The notes below the pieces were generated by a model. That model was not told the origin of the DNA, did no database searches, and was given only the letters and a program-made list of their open reading frames with translations. From positions 4,030,001 through 4,094,000 of the forward strand of contig JAOVFP010000007.1 in assembly GCA_025738555.1 (NCBI GenBank): DNA of 64,000 nucleotides. The letters are read 5' to 3'. The stretch comes from Cyathus striatus (Eukaryota > Basidiomycota > Agaricomycetes > Agaricales > Nidulariaceae). Both the position numbers and the translations under genes were made by a program. This document shows, one piece after another, positions 35,727-47,995 of the stretch. Each line of letters begins with the position of its first letter. Within the stretch, counting starts at the first letter, position 1.

Positions 35727-36600
35727 CTGCGTTCAAAAAGTGAAAGAAACTCTCGTACCGTCACCATGAACATCTCACCCTTGTACACAATCCCCCTGAA
35801 AAGAGTTCACTCTCAGCAAGACAATCGTGTTTCATCCTCCTGACAGTCACCACCTTCGGCATTCGCTGATCTTCCTTACGCACCCGCACCCAACAGCCTC
35901 TCATACGAGTAGGTCGCGAATAAATCCGTCACCCAGACGCGACGTCCCAGTTTCGGCACTGGAATGTCGAGAACCCGCTTCACCACGGTGGCCGGATCCT
36001 GGGCCTCCGGGGGTGAATATTTCGCCACCTCAACGGTAAAATCCTCTTTATACTCCACTGACTGAGGGACTCCAGTGGCGTGACCTTCTTGTGGGACTGA
36101 ATTCAGTTTTTCGTCTTCATCGCCCTCTGATACCGGTGGATCGGGAACTTCCGCTGGACTGGTTTGTCCAGCAAATGGCCTAGGTAATGGCACGAATAGT
36201 TGCTGGATACCACAGGAAGGTGGATCCTTGACAGCGCGAATGTTACTGCTATAAGAAACATTAGATAATTAAAATGAAGTTATGCCAGAAAAAGTACCTC
36301 GGCCTCAGATGACCACTTAAACGAAAAGGACATATCACCCCAGCATCCCCGGTGCAAGCTTCCGCACGGGATATGATTTCGAATCCGTCAGGCGTCAGAG
36401 GCAGACGATCTCCTAGCCGATTCGCTTCGGTAACAGGTCGCGCGAGGCGTTTCGTCGTGGCGGAAGGTTTGACAGGAAAGGTGGCAGCTTGATGCCCAGT
36501 GAGATTCGGCACCACTGGGTCAACAATTCCAACGCTACGAAACATGAGAAGATTACACTCACTCCGCATAAGGTAGAGCAGGAAAGAGGCCATCGAATAA
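34652..36600 (-). pseudogene. Protein kinase gene, disrupted
   Basis: Exons read from about 36600 down to 34652. A disordered N-terminal part (NSVPQEGHATGVPQS) precedes a glycine-loop-like YSYERLLGAGA. Small exons give GEMFMVT and HSYVGTLYDINAQ. Then comes the catalytic core: IIHRDVKPENIF (HRD at 35519-35527), DFG (about 35460-35467), CGTSIHAAPEVM (APE) and GADLYSVGVITHLLLCG. This is a CAMK-like Ser/Thr kinase fold. Introns are short; one starts GTAAGT at VTEV|VVAL. Compared with the copy at 42 kb there is a 2-bp deletion just after DFGMAHQFAVPS (about 35420), a Trp to TAG change in the C-lobe (34952-34954) and a 1-bp insertion further on. As assembled it cannot encode a full kinase. Confidence 0.7.
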
Positions 36601-36619
36601 CGTCCTAGCGGGCTCCACT

Positions 36620-38279
36620 GTGGTTGAATGGCTACGGGGCGGAAGGTATTCGGGAAGCGGTAGCGGCGCTCCTGGAGTTTGTCGAGCTTGACATATTGAC
36701 AGCCGGTGCGCGTTCGATCTCAGCCATATGACCGGCTGTGGAACGATGCAGTGTTAAGGCATCGTCAATTTTACTGAACAATGGGTGATCGCCTTCTCGA
36801 TGAGCAACACTGCAAAAAGTAAACTGTCAGCCTATACGATTAACTAGAAGGGAATAACCTACTTTGAATCGGGCGGAGCCTGACCAAGCACCTCAAACAA
36901 TGGCCCAGCACGCGCGTTTTCGACTGCGGCTAAATATCTGCAGGAAAACGGGTAATCTGGAAGTGGAAGTGAACCATCGCTTGAGGATCTCCTTGAGGTG
37001 GTGCTCTGACGCCTTGTTCTTGTGCCCATCACGTCATTGGATGTGCCTTTGTGGTTGTCTTGTGTGGATGCGGGGTAATCCTCGTCGCCGTCGATTTTGC
37101 CACCAACTATAAAGAGCCTAAGCATCTCACTGCGGAAAATACTGTAACTGGACGTTCCATGGTCCCTTGTGTCGGCCGCTGTGACCGGGCCTTCCTTGAT
37201 CCCAACATCGGCGTCCTCCCCGCAAGTCTGAATAGCAGCTGGAGAACGTAAATTGAGAAAAGGTTGGGACGATTTTAGAAAGGAGATACGCATCGTCGCG
37301 GTATTGAGCAACCTGAACGCCGATGGAGCGTTAACGAAGGCGTCCCTTAACATCAACAGCCCTAACCTTAACGGACGTCAGGCCATGGCGTGCGACTGAC
37401 TTGTGTCCAGCGGATCTCGGAGTGGTCTTATGCCCTTATGACCTTGGGAATGGCCTGTAATACATCTCGGTACCAGTGAAATACAACTAATGTTGAGAAC
37501 TCCGTTTACCATTTCTAACCGCATCGCGACCACCTTTTCTTCCATCTGTCATCGTCCTCCGAAGGTTATATCTCAGTCGTAAAAAGGCTCCGAATACCGC
37601 GCCAAAGGTAAGAAAGCGGTAAAGGAGCAAGACGAGTGTGATCGACGCGTCCCCTGATGGTGTTGAAAGTAAGTCCATTGTCGTGTGAAGTAGGTCGTCG
37701 AATTGCTGAACAGTAGAGCTTACAGTCCAGAAGACCGTCGACTGCAGAAAGTGGTATCGCTCAGTGGCATAATCCGCGATCAAAGACACCATTCGGCAAG
37801 ATAAAAGCATCGGAGAGGAGTCGCAGCTAACCACTTGCGAGTACCGACAATATGTAGAGCCTCGCAGCTCGAAGAGACGGTGTGAGCGGAGAATAGATCG
37901 CTTGAGGAAGAATTAGTAGCAGCGGAATGCAGGTCAGTAGCAGACAATAAGGGGTCATCGGAAACGAAATCCACAAGATCGTAGAGGGTGCTGTAGGCAG
38001 GGGAGAAAGACGATACGAAATTGTTATCGTAATTGATAGCAATGGAGGACGGAACGTCGACCAGGACCGAAACATCGGGAGCATCTTCGATGTCAGGCTC
38101 CAATAAGGCCAGGTATTCTGGATGTCGGCGGGTGGAAGTTCCCACGAGATTGAGGGCCACGTACAGGGAGAAAGCCAAGGTTCACATATTGGTCCTGCAC
38201 GTACGGGGTAGAGGGAGAGGAGAGGTGCGAGACACAGAACCGTTCCTGGGGTAGTTGGTGGCGGGTGCTGTGCTGACAA
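36620..38279 (-). CDS. Hypothetical exons upstream of the kinase
   Basis: Minus-strand open frames at 37780-38178 (LEPDIEDAPDVSVLVDVPSS, FVSSFSPAYSTLYDLVDFVS), 37487-37780 (a possibly membrane-associated stretch with SITLVLLLYRFLTFGAVFGA) and 36859-37356 (Ser/Arg-rich, SRRSSSDGSLPLPD) look like exons separated by short introns. They may be the N-terminal region of the kinase gene or a separate gene; junctions are not resolved. No domain recognised. Confidence 0.4.
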
Positions 38280-39046
38280 TCATTGTAGCTATAACTTCAC
38301 AACGACACTCGAACCCGAGGTAATGGAAGACGGAGAGAGGAGAGAGGGGAGCGGAGAGTGTAGAGTGTAGAAAGGAGAGAGGAGAGTGGGAGTTGAGACT
38401 CCGAAGAGTCAGCCTCTTGACGAAAAGGCCCGCGGCCTTGAAGGTGTGCTGCTTGACGGTACGCACAGAAGGTTGAGACGGAACACTTTTAAGAACGCTC
38501 GAAAAGACTTGAAGGGCGGAGATGTGCGGAGGGGTGTGAAGGGATTTGAGGGGCGAGAGGCGACTGGGTGGCTGACACAACGATTACAAACGACGAACAC
38601 AAACAGCCAGTACAAACGCTAGCGGTAGTAACACTATATGTGTTATGCTAAGGTGACAGTATATCTTGTAAGACAAGAGGCGGGAGGAGGGGAGGGGAAG
38701 GCTGAAGGAGATGGAAGCCGGGAGAGCCTCAGATCTCTGTGTTCGCCAACTTTTGAAGACGGAGAGTGTTCGCACAGCTTTCCGAATTCCGACTGTCCTC
38801 TTGCCTCTAAACATGTCCGCCTCCCACATAAATATTATTATTTTAGAAATAATCAAATAACATACTCGGGCAGCAATTGTAGCAATGACATGTCTCAGTT
38901 TCTCTTTGTGAATGCAATAATTAACACTTGACAGACGTTCCGGGCTTGTACAGATCCACTCGAAACCGTATGTACGTCCTCCGATGCTCGTACTTCAGCT
39001 GAAGTAGCTCTTGAGGCAAGTTCGTGGTGAAAATCGTTTGGGCAAG
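38280..39046. other. Intergenic, no gene recognised
   Basis: GAGAGG-rich tract at 38325-38400. Short frames only. Confidence 0.4.
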
Positions 39047-39415
39047 ATATGAGTTCACCCTGCGTCATCGTCTAACGCAGCAGCACACTCCTGTAAGCCG
39101 CCTAGGCTTAGCACAGATCCATAATAGCACCCTGGCACCAGCCGTAGAAGGCATGTATACCGACACCAGTCTCTTGGCTTTCAACAAAACTTCACGATCC
39201 ACCTCGTCCAGGGTCCGTCGAACTACTCATTTCGGAATAAGTATGAGTTCACCATGCGTCATCATCGAATGCGGCAGCCTGCTCCTGTAAGCCGCCAGGC
39301 GAAGCACAGATCCATCATAACATCCGGGCACGAGTCGTAGAGGCTGTATTACGACACCAGCCTCTTGGCCGCAAACACAACTTCACGATCCACTTCGTCC
39401 AGGGTCCGCCGGACT
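39047..39415 (+). repeat. Tandem duplication (about 190-bp unit, two copies)
   Basis: Units 39047-39240 and 39241-39415 both start TATGAGTTCACC and end TCCAGGGTCCG.CG.ACTAC, with about 15% differences and small indels. The encoded stretch TSRSTSSRVRRTT recurs in both but has no recognised family. Confidence 0.8.
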
Positions 39416-41211
39416 ACAGAGGGCGCGACTATGGTAGGTCTTCGCTGTCACCTCTCCACCTCAAACGAAAGCCCCCAAACAGATCTTCCAACTGTAGCTC
39501 GCCATCTGTCCGACGAATTCGTGCATAAAGCTGGTTGCCTGCGTAAAACATGGTATGGGTCCATCATCGCTCGAGTATGGCTTAACAGGGCGCGCACTCC
39601 AGGGGCACAGATAGAGACCAGCAGATTTATTGTGGCGATAGTTACTCCACAGCAAGTTTGCTCAGGGATACGTGGATACTGAGAGAAGAATCGCGCTTAG
39701 AGTTGAAATTGCTAATAAGACACGATAAGTAGTGCTATGTGACTCACGGGCTAGTCCATCTTCTCCGTTCATCTCCATTCTCTACTGCGAGCCTGCATCC
39801 CAGACACTGGATTCGAGGCTGATCGACTTTGACTTGCTTCGTCCCACCGCCGACTGAATTCCTCGAATGTCGAGAATAACGCTTGTAGCACTCGTGGCTA
39901 GTCCATCTTTAACTGCGAGCTAAAACCGGGCTTCCAGATATATCCATCAAGGATTGGCCAAAATTTCGCGTCAATGGAAGATGGGAGTTGGATGGGAGTT
40001 GGATGACAGTCGGGAGTCGGGAAGCCAGGACCCGGACAACGTTAAAGACGCCGACGGTCACTGAACTGCACCTGCACCGTGCCGCTCTTTTATTTGTCTG
40101 AAACCTCAAAATCAAACACCCATGGTTCCAAACACACTGATAGTCACAGTCACTTACACTGTCGATTCGATCACGGTCACCGCTATCAGGAGCTCGCTAG
40201 GCTAGGCCTCACAAGACGTAACAGGCTTTTGCTACTTACACGATTGGCTTCAGGACTGCTTACCTGAATCGGTAACAAACTTGTTCGCGCTCTTCTCAGC
40301 ATCTTTCTCCTCCAGTCTCCTTGCAAGAACCCTATACAGACTGAGAAACACATGAGAGTCCAGACTCTGGGTATCGCAAGACGCACTCGGACCACTCGTA
40401 TCCTGCGCAGCAGATCAAGCAACCCTCTTGAGGTTGCATCAGATTTTGGCGTTTACACTGAGGACTTGTCGTGAGTCTCATCTATTCGTTGCTATTTTGG
40501 TTTGGGAGGAAGGGATCCACCCGTGCACCTCGTAGTCCTAGGTGTGATAGGACTTGGTCGTTCCCATCTTAATTGCTGGCATACACCCCTTCTTTTCTTC
40601 ATTCCCTTTCACTCCTTTGATAAGACTCGCTAACCATCGTTCGTAGTACTCAGTCAACAAATTGACAATGCCTTTTGGGTTCGTGTGGATGCAATGCGAG
40701 CAGCATCCGCATATCGTGGCTGAGCTACACTCGGCGCTGAACAAGTGAATTGATAATGGTCCTGATCACTGTACGTGGTTTCTTTTCGTTTAGGAAGTGA
40801 TTACTGACGAGAGCGCCATTTCTTCCTCTCTCTCCGTTAGCTCCCGCCAATGACCCATTACACCCCCATCACCGACTTGCTAAGCTCGGCCACAGCCTTG
40901 TTGTGGATATATGCCAGAGGGGGAATGAGATGACCTAACGTCCGTTGGACCTTTCACTTCTACATCCCAGCCCAACGGGGACCAATCTACGCATTATGAC
41001 TCGCAGAGTACGCCGGATGCTGGAGTAGGCCTGGCCCCGGTGGGAAAACAGCGTCGACTTGTGCTTCTCTGTGTTCTGTTATTGAGCCCTGTTTCGATGG
41101 ACGATTACAGGAGTTGGAGGATGCAGAAGGGGGATGCCGGTCCTCAGCATAACGCGGCAAGAACGATGTCAGTCAAAATCACTCCCGGAGTGTCGTTATT
41201 GATGGATGATG
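39416..41211. other. CpG-normal intergenic DNA
   Basis: Short frames on both strands, none over 110 codons and none recognised. Nothing further seen. Confidence 0.4.
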
Positions 41212-41345
41212 AGTCTAGTCTTTGACTTCAGCAGGAAGGTGACGCGTAACCAACTCTTCTCGTACCTCCTCCCTCAGTCCTGCTACCATACCACCAGAAA
41301 TACCAACCCGGCACGCGCGCTGAAGTTTCACCGGAGTTTTCACCC
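41212..41345 (+). repeat. Repeat R4, copy 1
   Basis: Shares CAGGAAGGTGAC.CGT, CCAACTCT.CTCGTACC and AACCCGGCACGCGCGCTGAA with 47996-48115. It precedes a DIRS-like relic at the second site and the kinase duplicate at this one; no coding potential. Confidence 0.75.
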
Positions 41346-41517
41346 ACCCACCACACCCACAGAATGAGCGGAGCAAGATAAGCGGCAGACTACCACTTCA
41401 AAGTCCAACTTGGTTATGTATCTCGTCCGCACTGGGAGCCCACCCACCCGTCGGTTTGCTTCTCGGCCCCCAGCAGGAGAGATCAAGCCAATCTGGGAGA
41501 TGCGCAGTATTACCAGC

Positions 41518-42936
41518 CGTAGTCCTCATAACAATCTAACTCTTTCTCGCTCTTTCAAATGGCTTCCGACACATGTATATAATAAAACGAAACAGAGACA
41601 TAACACCACCGTAAAAATACAAAATAAGGAACATTCGAGTTAAAATCTAATAAGCAATGTTCGTAATCTAAGCAGTGTTCGTAATCTAAGCAATGTTCCT
41701 ACTATCTAAGCAATGTTCGCACAGTCCAAGCAATGCTTCAGTCCAAGAAATCAGCAATACTCAAGAAAGCGGCGGTACTGTGGAGATGCCGAAGAGAATC
41801 AGGAAGCAATACGGAAGGGGTGATACAAAAACCAGCGTGGATTGAAGCACTATAACGGCCGGCAGCTAGCACGAGATGGAGATACGAGAACCATAGAGGA
41901 GAAATCGAAGGAATGAGAACCGATACTCAGAATACAGACGATGACGAATGAATTTCAGGTCCTAACGAAAGCGGTGGAAGGACCGGAGTCGGCGCAATTG
42001 CTTGAGCACGCTTTGCACGTTCATAATCAAGAATGTCGTAGTATTCCTCGAAGGGTGGAGCAACTGTCTGGTGCTCAACGGCTTCCCAATCGCTGTATGA
42101 ATAAACGAACTTAGCACAAGTAAGAATACAGAATGAGAACCATACATCATTTCGAACATCCAATGCTCATGGATCTGCTCATAGCTGAGACGGTTCTCTG
42201 CGCTCGAGTCCATCATCTACGAGATAAAGAATATATAAGAGTAAGTGTAGAACATAATGTTGAAGAAAAACTTACCCTTATGATGAAGTCCTTTTCGGCA
42301 CTAGTTAAAGACTCATCTAACCTCAGGACTCTGGACTCGGCATCTTCGGGATACGCCTCGACATTTGCTAAGTCTGCATAGGGGAATTTGCCACACAGTA
42401 GTAGGTGTGTAATGACACCCACGCTGTAAAGATCTGCCCCGAAACTATGATACTCGCTCTGCATGACTTCAGGAGCCGCATAGACAGGCGTTCCGCATGG
42501 AGTATTGACCGTCCATGGATTGTCCTCGGCCCACAGAAACGGGAACGTGAACGTATCTGGCTTAGCCTCCCGAACACGAGCCTGATTCTCGACATAGGCG
42601 GTGGTCCAAGCGGAGAATTCGGGAGAGGACATGAGGTGTTGCGAGGGAATGGCAAATTGGTGAGCCATTCCGAAGTCACCAATTGCGAGATGATTTGAGG
42701 GGGTTATAAAAATGTTCTCGGACTTTACATCCCGATGAATGATGCGAGAGCGATGGAGGTCCCTAAGTGCAACAATCTAAAAGCAGATTAGACAAAACCA
42801 GAATGAAAATGAGTCAAGGTGACGTACAATTTCCGCGACATAAAATATGGCCAAGTCGCGAGGAAATGTTGATACTCGCACATTGATGTCAAGCAGGGTA
42901 CCGGCATATGAATGCTATCAAGCAGTCAGATCTGAG
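41518..42936. repeat. Segmental duplication R3, copy 2
   Basis: Second copy of 34234-35726. It stops within the intron before HSYAGTLLDINVRVS and is followed by unrelated sequence. Confidence 0.85.
41927..42936 (-). pseudogene. Truncated kinase duplicate (C-lobe only)
   Basis: Contains HSYAGTLLDINVRVSTFPRD, an intron (GTACGT..TTTTAG) and then IVALRDLHRSRIIHRDV (HRD 42729-42737), DFGMAHQFAIPSQH, CGTPVYAAPEVM and GADLYSVGVITHLLLCG. A further spliced tail reads EAVEHQTVAPPFEEYYDILD. The catalytic-loop and activation-segment frame is intact, unlike the copy at 35 kb, and the C-lobe Trp is present (IHEHWMF). The glycine loop, the beta-3 lysine region and everything N-terminal are absent, so it cannot be an active kinase alone. 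It is a duplication fragment that preserves the ancestral frame better than the longer copy. Confidence 0.75.
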
Positions 42937-43829
42937 CAACATTATTCCAAACACACGGTCACGATCACCGCTACCACCGCTACCGGTTCCGCCAAGATTC
43001 CGCTACTGCTACGACGCAAGACGTCGACGTCGGGACAACGCTTTTCAAATTTCAAATTTCAAATTTTCAATCTTGTGTCTATGCTTGTATCCGCCTGCCA
43101 TCCTTTACATTCATGCATCATCAGGCAGGGTTCTCGCCTTTGGAGGAGAATTGTATGAAGACAAGGAAGGGGATAGCCTGACGATCCTACGTACGTTATT
43201 TTCCTTCTCAGACACTTCATCCATCTAACTCTACGAAAGTTTTGCGACGCTTCGCCGCCAACTACACTCTATGTTCTCTCATGCTTGTTCTGTATTAATG
43301 TACACGTCCATTTCTGCTGCTCCGAAACAGATCGACCGCCATACGACCGATTGCCTCCCACTCAGAATGCGACGTTAAGCACTTTTGAGCAACAAGTAAT
43401 GTCTGTCTCGATCGAGCGTGTGATGGCCCTAAAGATATTCTTACCTGCATACCAGACTCACCAAGGTTGTGGTGCTCGATGGTGGAATGCGGAGCCTAGT
43501 CGATGCCACGAATGTTTTTGGGGTCTTCTACAACAGCTCAGATTACAAGCGTTGAACGCTCGCACTGCTCTCCCCGACCTCTTCTGTGGAAGGGGTAGCT
43601 CAGTCGGGACGATCCACAGCATCGCTGGTTTGTCTTCACGCTGCTGCGGGCCATGGAATAGAGCCAGGGGTACCCATACGTGACCCAGTGCGACGTGCAG
43701 ATATGAGTCCGTGCATTGTTGGCACTGCATCAAGGCTCCTAATGTTTGTTTGTTGTCCCAACGCTACTGCTGCCACATTGTACTACGGACTATATTGTAA
43801 TGCTACATCACATTAGTGAATGTTTTACG
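42937..43829. other. Unassigned, with tRNA A-box-like motif
   Basis: No gene recognised. A TTTCAAATTTCAAATTTCAA microsatellite occurs at 43046-43069. TAGCTCAGTCGG at 43596-43607 matches the tRNA A-box consensus exactly, but no B box or cloverleaf follows. Confidence 0.4.
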
Positions 43830-45047
43830 TTAAGGAACAAACGTTTCGGACACTGCTGCAGATGCGAATAAATCGAGAAGCGCGGGAATCCAGACAGGTT
43901 CGAGAGAATTTTGAGAATCCTGAGAAGGAAGGGCAGAAGCAGAGAAATCATGAACAGCACAGGTGGAATTGCGAGGACCATCATAGGAGCTAGAATTATG
44001 AGAGCCAGAATCATAAGCAACAAGATCAATCGCATTCAAAGAAGCAACGGGAGTGATCTCTTCGACCCCGGGATCTTGCAGCATCGCAGTAGTCGGTTCA
44101 GCTTCGGAGCGAGCCAATGCCTCGAGAGTTAAATCATCTTCAGGACTTTTTGCTCCGTTGGTGTTCTCGAGCGCGCTTACTATGTCCTTCTCTTCGGTCC
44201 CAGGGTCTTGCAGCGTCGCAGCAGCGGCCTGAACTCCTGAAAGAGCTACCAACTCAAGCGCAATATTCACCTCTATACTTTGAACCCCGTCGGTGTTCTT
44301 CAGCGTGTCCACAAACTCTAGTGGAACATCCTGCTCCTCGGCTATCTTCTTGAGCTCGAGCTCTAGCTCTATTTGCTTGTCCTCTATGGTCTTAATGAAA
44401 GCGGTGACTTCTCTGCCGTTATCCATGGGCTGCATGTACATGGAACACAGCTCGGCCAGAAGAGTGTCCGTATCCTTCAGTCCATTCGCCTTGTCCTTGA
44501 AGGGATCTGAAGGAATACATTTGCTTTCAGAACGAATCTGTTTTCCCGACTTTGCTCGAACCTTGAACAAACAGATTGACCGAGGGCTGAGCATTCGCCG
44601 GTGAGGTTGACGCCGATAATAACGATGTGCTAGCCACACCGGAGGACACGGAGCTGTTGACAGGCCCGAAGAAGTCTGTCGCAACAGGTCGAGACTTTTG
44701 ATACACTTAGTATCTGGTATAGAAGAGTTATAATATGAAGGAGGGGGCGAAGAAAGAACTGCGTACACGGGGCGTAGGACGGAGTGGAAGAGCTGGGATT
44801 CGAGGAGTCTGCTGGCATATTGTCCACCAGAGCGAAGAAAAAGAGACGCGAGAAACAAGGAAGAACGAGAGCTCGAAGTGGAGCGGCGACTTGGTAGAGG
44901 CGGCTTGCGGCGAGTACTTGGACTTTGAAGTGCTGCAAGAATCCTACCAGAATACAAGATGACGTCGCCGATGGACGATAGGAGGAGAACTAAGGAAGAG
45001 ATAGAGAGTGGGCGGGTCAAGTAGGAAAAGAACAAGATATTGAACAT
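43830..45047 (-). CDS. Hypothetical protein with internal repeat and coiled coil
   Basis: A 405-codon minus-strand frame. The N-terminal third is Ser/Leu-rich and low-complexity and may not be translated as such. The C-terminal part looks real: TDTLLAELCSMYMQPMDNG, then a charged helix KTIEDKQIELELELKKIAEE (probable coiled coil). Two diverged repeats of about 40 residues follow, each with a LK/EN-T.G.(K/Q)S core, a LALE-type helix, and a LQDPG.EE end. It finishes with an Asn/Ser-rich tail. No family recognised; the true start and any introns are uncertain. CpG-normal composition. Confidence 0.5.
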   Translation of the reverse strand: MFNILFFSYLTRPLSISSLVLLLSSIGDVILYSGRILAALQSPSTRRKPPLPSRRSTSSSRSSLFLASLFLRSGGQYASRLLESQLFHSVLRPVYAVLSSPPPSYYNSSIPDTKCIKSLDLLRQTSSGLSTAPCPPVWLAHRYYRRQPHRRMLSPRSICLFKVRAKSGKQIRSESKCIPSDPFKDKANGLKDTDTLLAELCSMYMQPMDNGREVTAFIKTIEDKQIELELELKKIAEEQDVPLEFVDTLKNTDGVQSIEVNIALELVALSGVQAAAATLQDPGTEEKDIVSALENTNGAKSPEDDLTLEALARSEAEPTTAMLQDPGVEEITPVASLNAIDLVAYDSGSHNSSSYDGPRNSTCAVHDFSASALPSQDSQNSLEPVWIPALLDLFASAAVSETFVP

Positions 45048-45235
45048 GCCCGTCCAAGCTTGGGGGAGAGCAACGACTTGATAGAGGTGACTGACTTGCG
45101 GACCTAGCAGCGAGTACTTTCGGGAACTTTGAAGTGCTGCATGGATCCTACCAGATACGAGATGACGTTGCTGATAGACGAGAAAAAAGACCTAGAAAGG
45201 AGATGGGGCGTGTGCGAGTGAAGAAAGTTTGAGGT
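44880..45235. repeat. Tandem duplication of about 170 bp
   Basis: 44880-45035 and 45065-45235 share GCGAGTACTT..GGA.CTTTGAAGTGCTGCA, then ATCCTACCAGA.TAC and AGATGACGT. The left unit overlaps the 5' end of the frame at 43830-45047. Confidence 0.65.
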
Positions 45236-46950
45236 ATAGAACAAGATACGGAATAGGCTGACCCAAGCCCGCCTCCTCTCCTAGACGCATATTGCATCGG
45301 AATTACGATCGATATAAACTCCGCCCATAACGGTAAAGGATCGTGCATACGGCCAGTCGAGTAAATTTCAGAGTCCTGATACAATCCAAGAGCTGGTAAA
45401 CCAGACACGGCCTACAAGAATGCTAGACCGATTGTATGTAGCTCTGAGAGAAAGTAAGCATCCGTATAAACCGTGTCATATACATGAACTTTCTCACTCA
45501 TACTACTCCGAGAACAGAGCGTTACAGCGTAAACTTTATCAAGTAGATATCATTGCAAATCTTGGTGCATGCCGATATTCATCCTACTGACCACGTCGTT
45601 GGTGCTGTAGACTGTCCTGATGTGGCCGTGGAGGGGTAGGCTAGGGTAAGCATGATTTGTAGAACCGCCAGTGCTTCAAGCTGGGCGTTCGGAAGCCATA
45701 GCACTCGATGGACATTGAATAACCAGTGCGGTGGTGGGGCGTCCGAAATCGAACGTAACGTAGTTATGCAGCTTTCCTTTACGTATCTATGCGGGCTTGC
45801 AATGGTATAAACTCGGAAAACGTACTGCTCAACCAGTACGATTGCGGTTCTCTGTAAGAACGTAGCGAAGCAGGCAATGAACAGTACACATACATGCAGC
45901 TATGAGGAACACTACACAATGCCAAACCTATAGTATATCTAACTCAGATCAACCTCAGCACTCGACGTGATCAGATTATAAGGAACGCACACACACAGAC
46001 ACGCATAACCAGCACAGCTAGTATCTGTGTCGCAACACAATCTCCGTAACATCACGTCTTGTAGGATTTATAAAGTCCATTTGATGTACGCATATGTGAA
46101 GGCTTATATTCCGCTTTCTGTACCATAAGACGTCCGACCTTGCTAACATTGCATGCGAAGTATCTAAAAGGTTCCGTAGCGTAGTCCCCTTCGAAAAAAA
46201 CCTCTGTATAGCAATCTGGCACATATGTAGTCCTCAGAATGTGTCGAACGGAACGACCAAGGCTTGCTCGCGAAAGCCTACGATGACGTAACACCAAGTA
46301 TACAGCCTTCTATAACGACCTACCAAATTTATTAGTCCTTAACGCTGAACGTGGTTAGCAAAATGCATGCTTACCAGTTATCAACAACATACACCAACGT
46401 CTTTCCTATAGCTAGAACTGTCATCCCTCGATGCCAAGAAGTGCTAAAGACTTCGGCTTGCGATATGTATACATGATTAGGTTTGCCTCAGTGGTAGAGC
46501 ACGGTAGAGTTCAGGCATTGCTTAAAGAGGCTACTGAAGAAGGCGAAGTGGGCCTTCTTGCGGCAGGCCGTACTTTGGGGACTAAGTCTAAAAACCGCTC
46601 AGCGAGGGTATGTGGGGATGCGGTTTGAGTAGACAGGGTACTGGCAGATCCTTGGAGGGGTTAGGTAGGATGGGAGGTTGATGACAGAAGGGAAGCTTAC
46701 AGCTAGTATGACTCAAAACAGAGTGACTGTTCATGGGCAAGCTAGCGATGATACATCATAGGATAAGCACCGAGATGCAGTAACCAGAAGTACCGCTCCC
46801 CATGCAGAATTTCCTGCTTAATACGCAATTAGTATCAGCAAGGTGCAAGGTTATATCGTTCTCGCATACATACCATCTTTCCCCGAACACATATACATCA
46901 GTTCCCATAAACCCCCCCTACAAACGCTACACCGACATCTAATGGTGTTT
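45236..46950. other. CpG-normal intergenic DNA, D-arm-like motif
   Basis: No gene recognised. TTTGCCTCAGTGGTAGAGC at 46482-46500 resembles a tRNA D-arm/A box with one mismatch, without a convincing B box or acceptor stem. Otherwise nothing seen. Confidence 0.35.
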
Positions 46951-47965
46951 ATTCCTCCTTGGCTTGATATCACTTGACAGATTACGTGGGCGGTGTGGTG
47001 AACTTTACGCGATGTCACAGCGTAAGACTGTCAAATGACGACAAGAATCCCGACGATGAGCTATCATTGGGTAGATGTTAGTATTGAGCTACATTTGTAA
47101 GTATCCAATACCTACCAAGGAGTGTTTCTCTACAACCACTTCAGCGAGCACGAAGTTGATGCGGGTAGACGTGCGAGGTTCGCTTGAGATATCCGTGAAT
47201 CGTAAGCAGACTCCAAGCGTCGGCTGAACGAGAGGTCAGTTTCGCTTTCGGGACCAGCGAGAATGGTTTTTTGAACGTACTGTATGAGTAGGGCATACTA
47301 TCAAGCCTCCTTCGTGAACTTCCGTCCCGGGCCATAATAGCAGTGGGGCACCAATGTGTTATGCTTGTCGATGGCACCGAGAGACAAACGCACATGTGCT
47401 ATACGGTTCGAGCTACTCCTGGGATCCTAGGAGATGCTCGCAAAGTTGTGTAACATGGCACCGCAGTGGGGGATGCGTCTTCGATATCGTTTTCTACGTC
47501 GACTCTTAGTACCACAGTATGATGCAAGCTCAGGAAATGTATGTACTTACCCAGTAGCAATGAACACGATTCGTCCTCAGTAGTCTTCCCCAAGAACCAA
47601 GTGTCTACATTCCCCGACAACCTTCCACTTAGAGCCACGTCAACACGTCCGAAAGCTTAAATTTGAAAACCAGTATCAGCTTTGAGCTCCTCGAGTTCGA
47701 AAGATGGCAGCATTGTCTCTGTAAATTTTTCTTTGAATATTGATATCGACGTTTACAAGGGTCTAGGTGAGTTGTCGGTACCTTCATAATCAAAGACGAA
47801 GAGTGGGGCAGCACAGACTGAAAGAGGACCAAAAGAGAACCGAAAAAGTTGGCCAGTGGACGGGATCATTAGGATGATCATGAGGCGAGAGAGGGTGGAA
47901 GCCAAGTTTTCGCGGGCTGGTGCCCTGGTGAGAACAAGCGCGTACAAGTAGCGCAACATGTCCGG
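46951..47965. repeat. Direct repeat R1, right copy
   Basis: Second copy of 1-1017, same orientation, starting TTGGCTTGATATCACTTGAC and ending AAGTAGCGCAAC. The tRNA-like fragment after the left copy is absent here. R4 (47996-48115) follows almost immediately. Confidence 0.85.
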
Positions 47966-47995
47966 TCTCACTCGAAGGGAACCGAGAGAGAGAGC

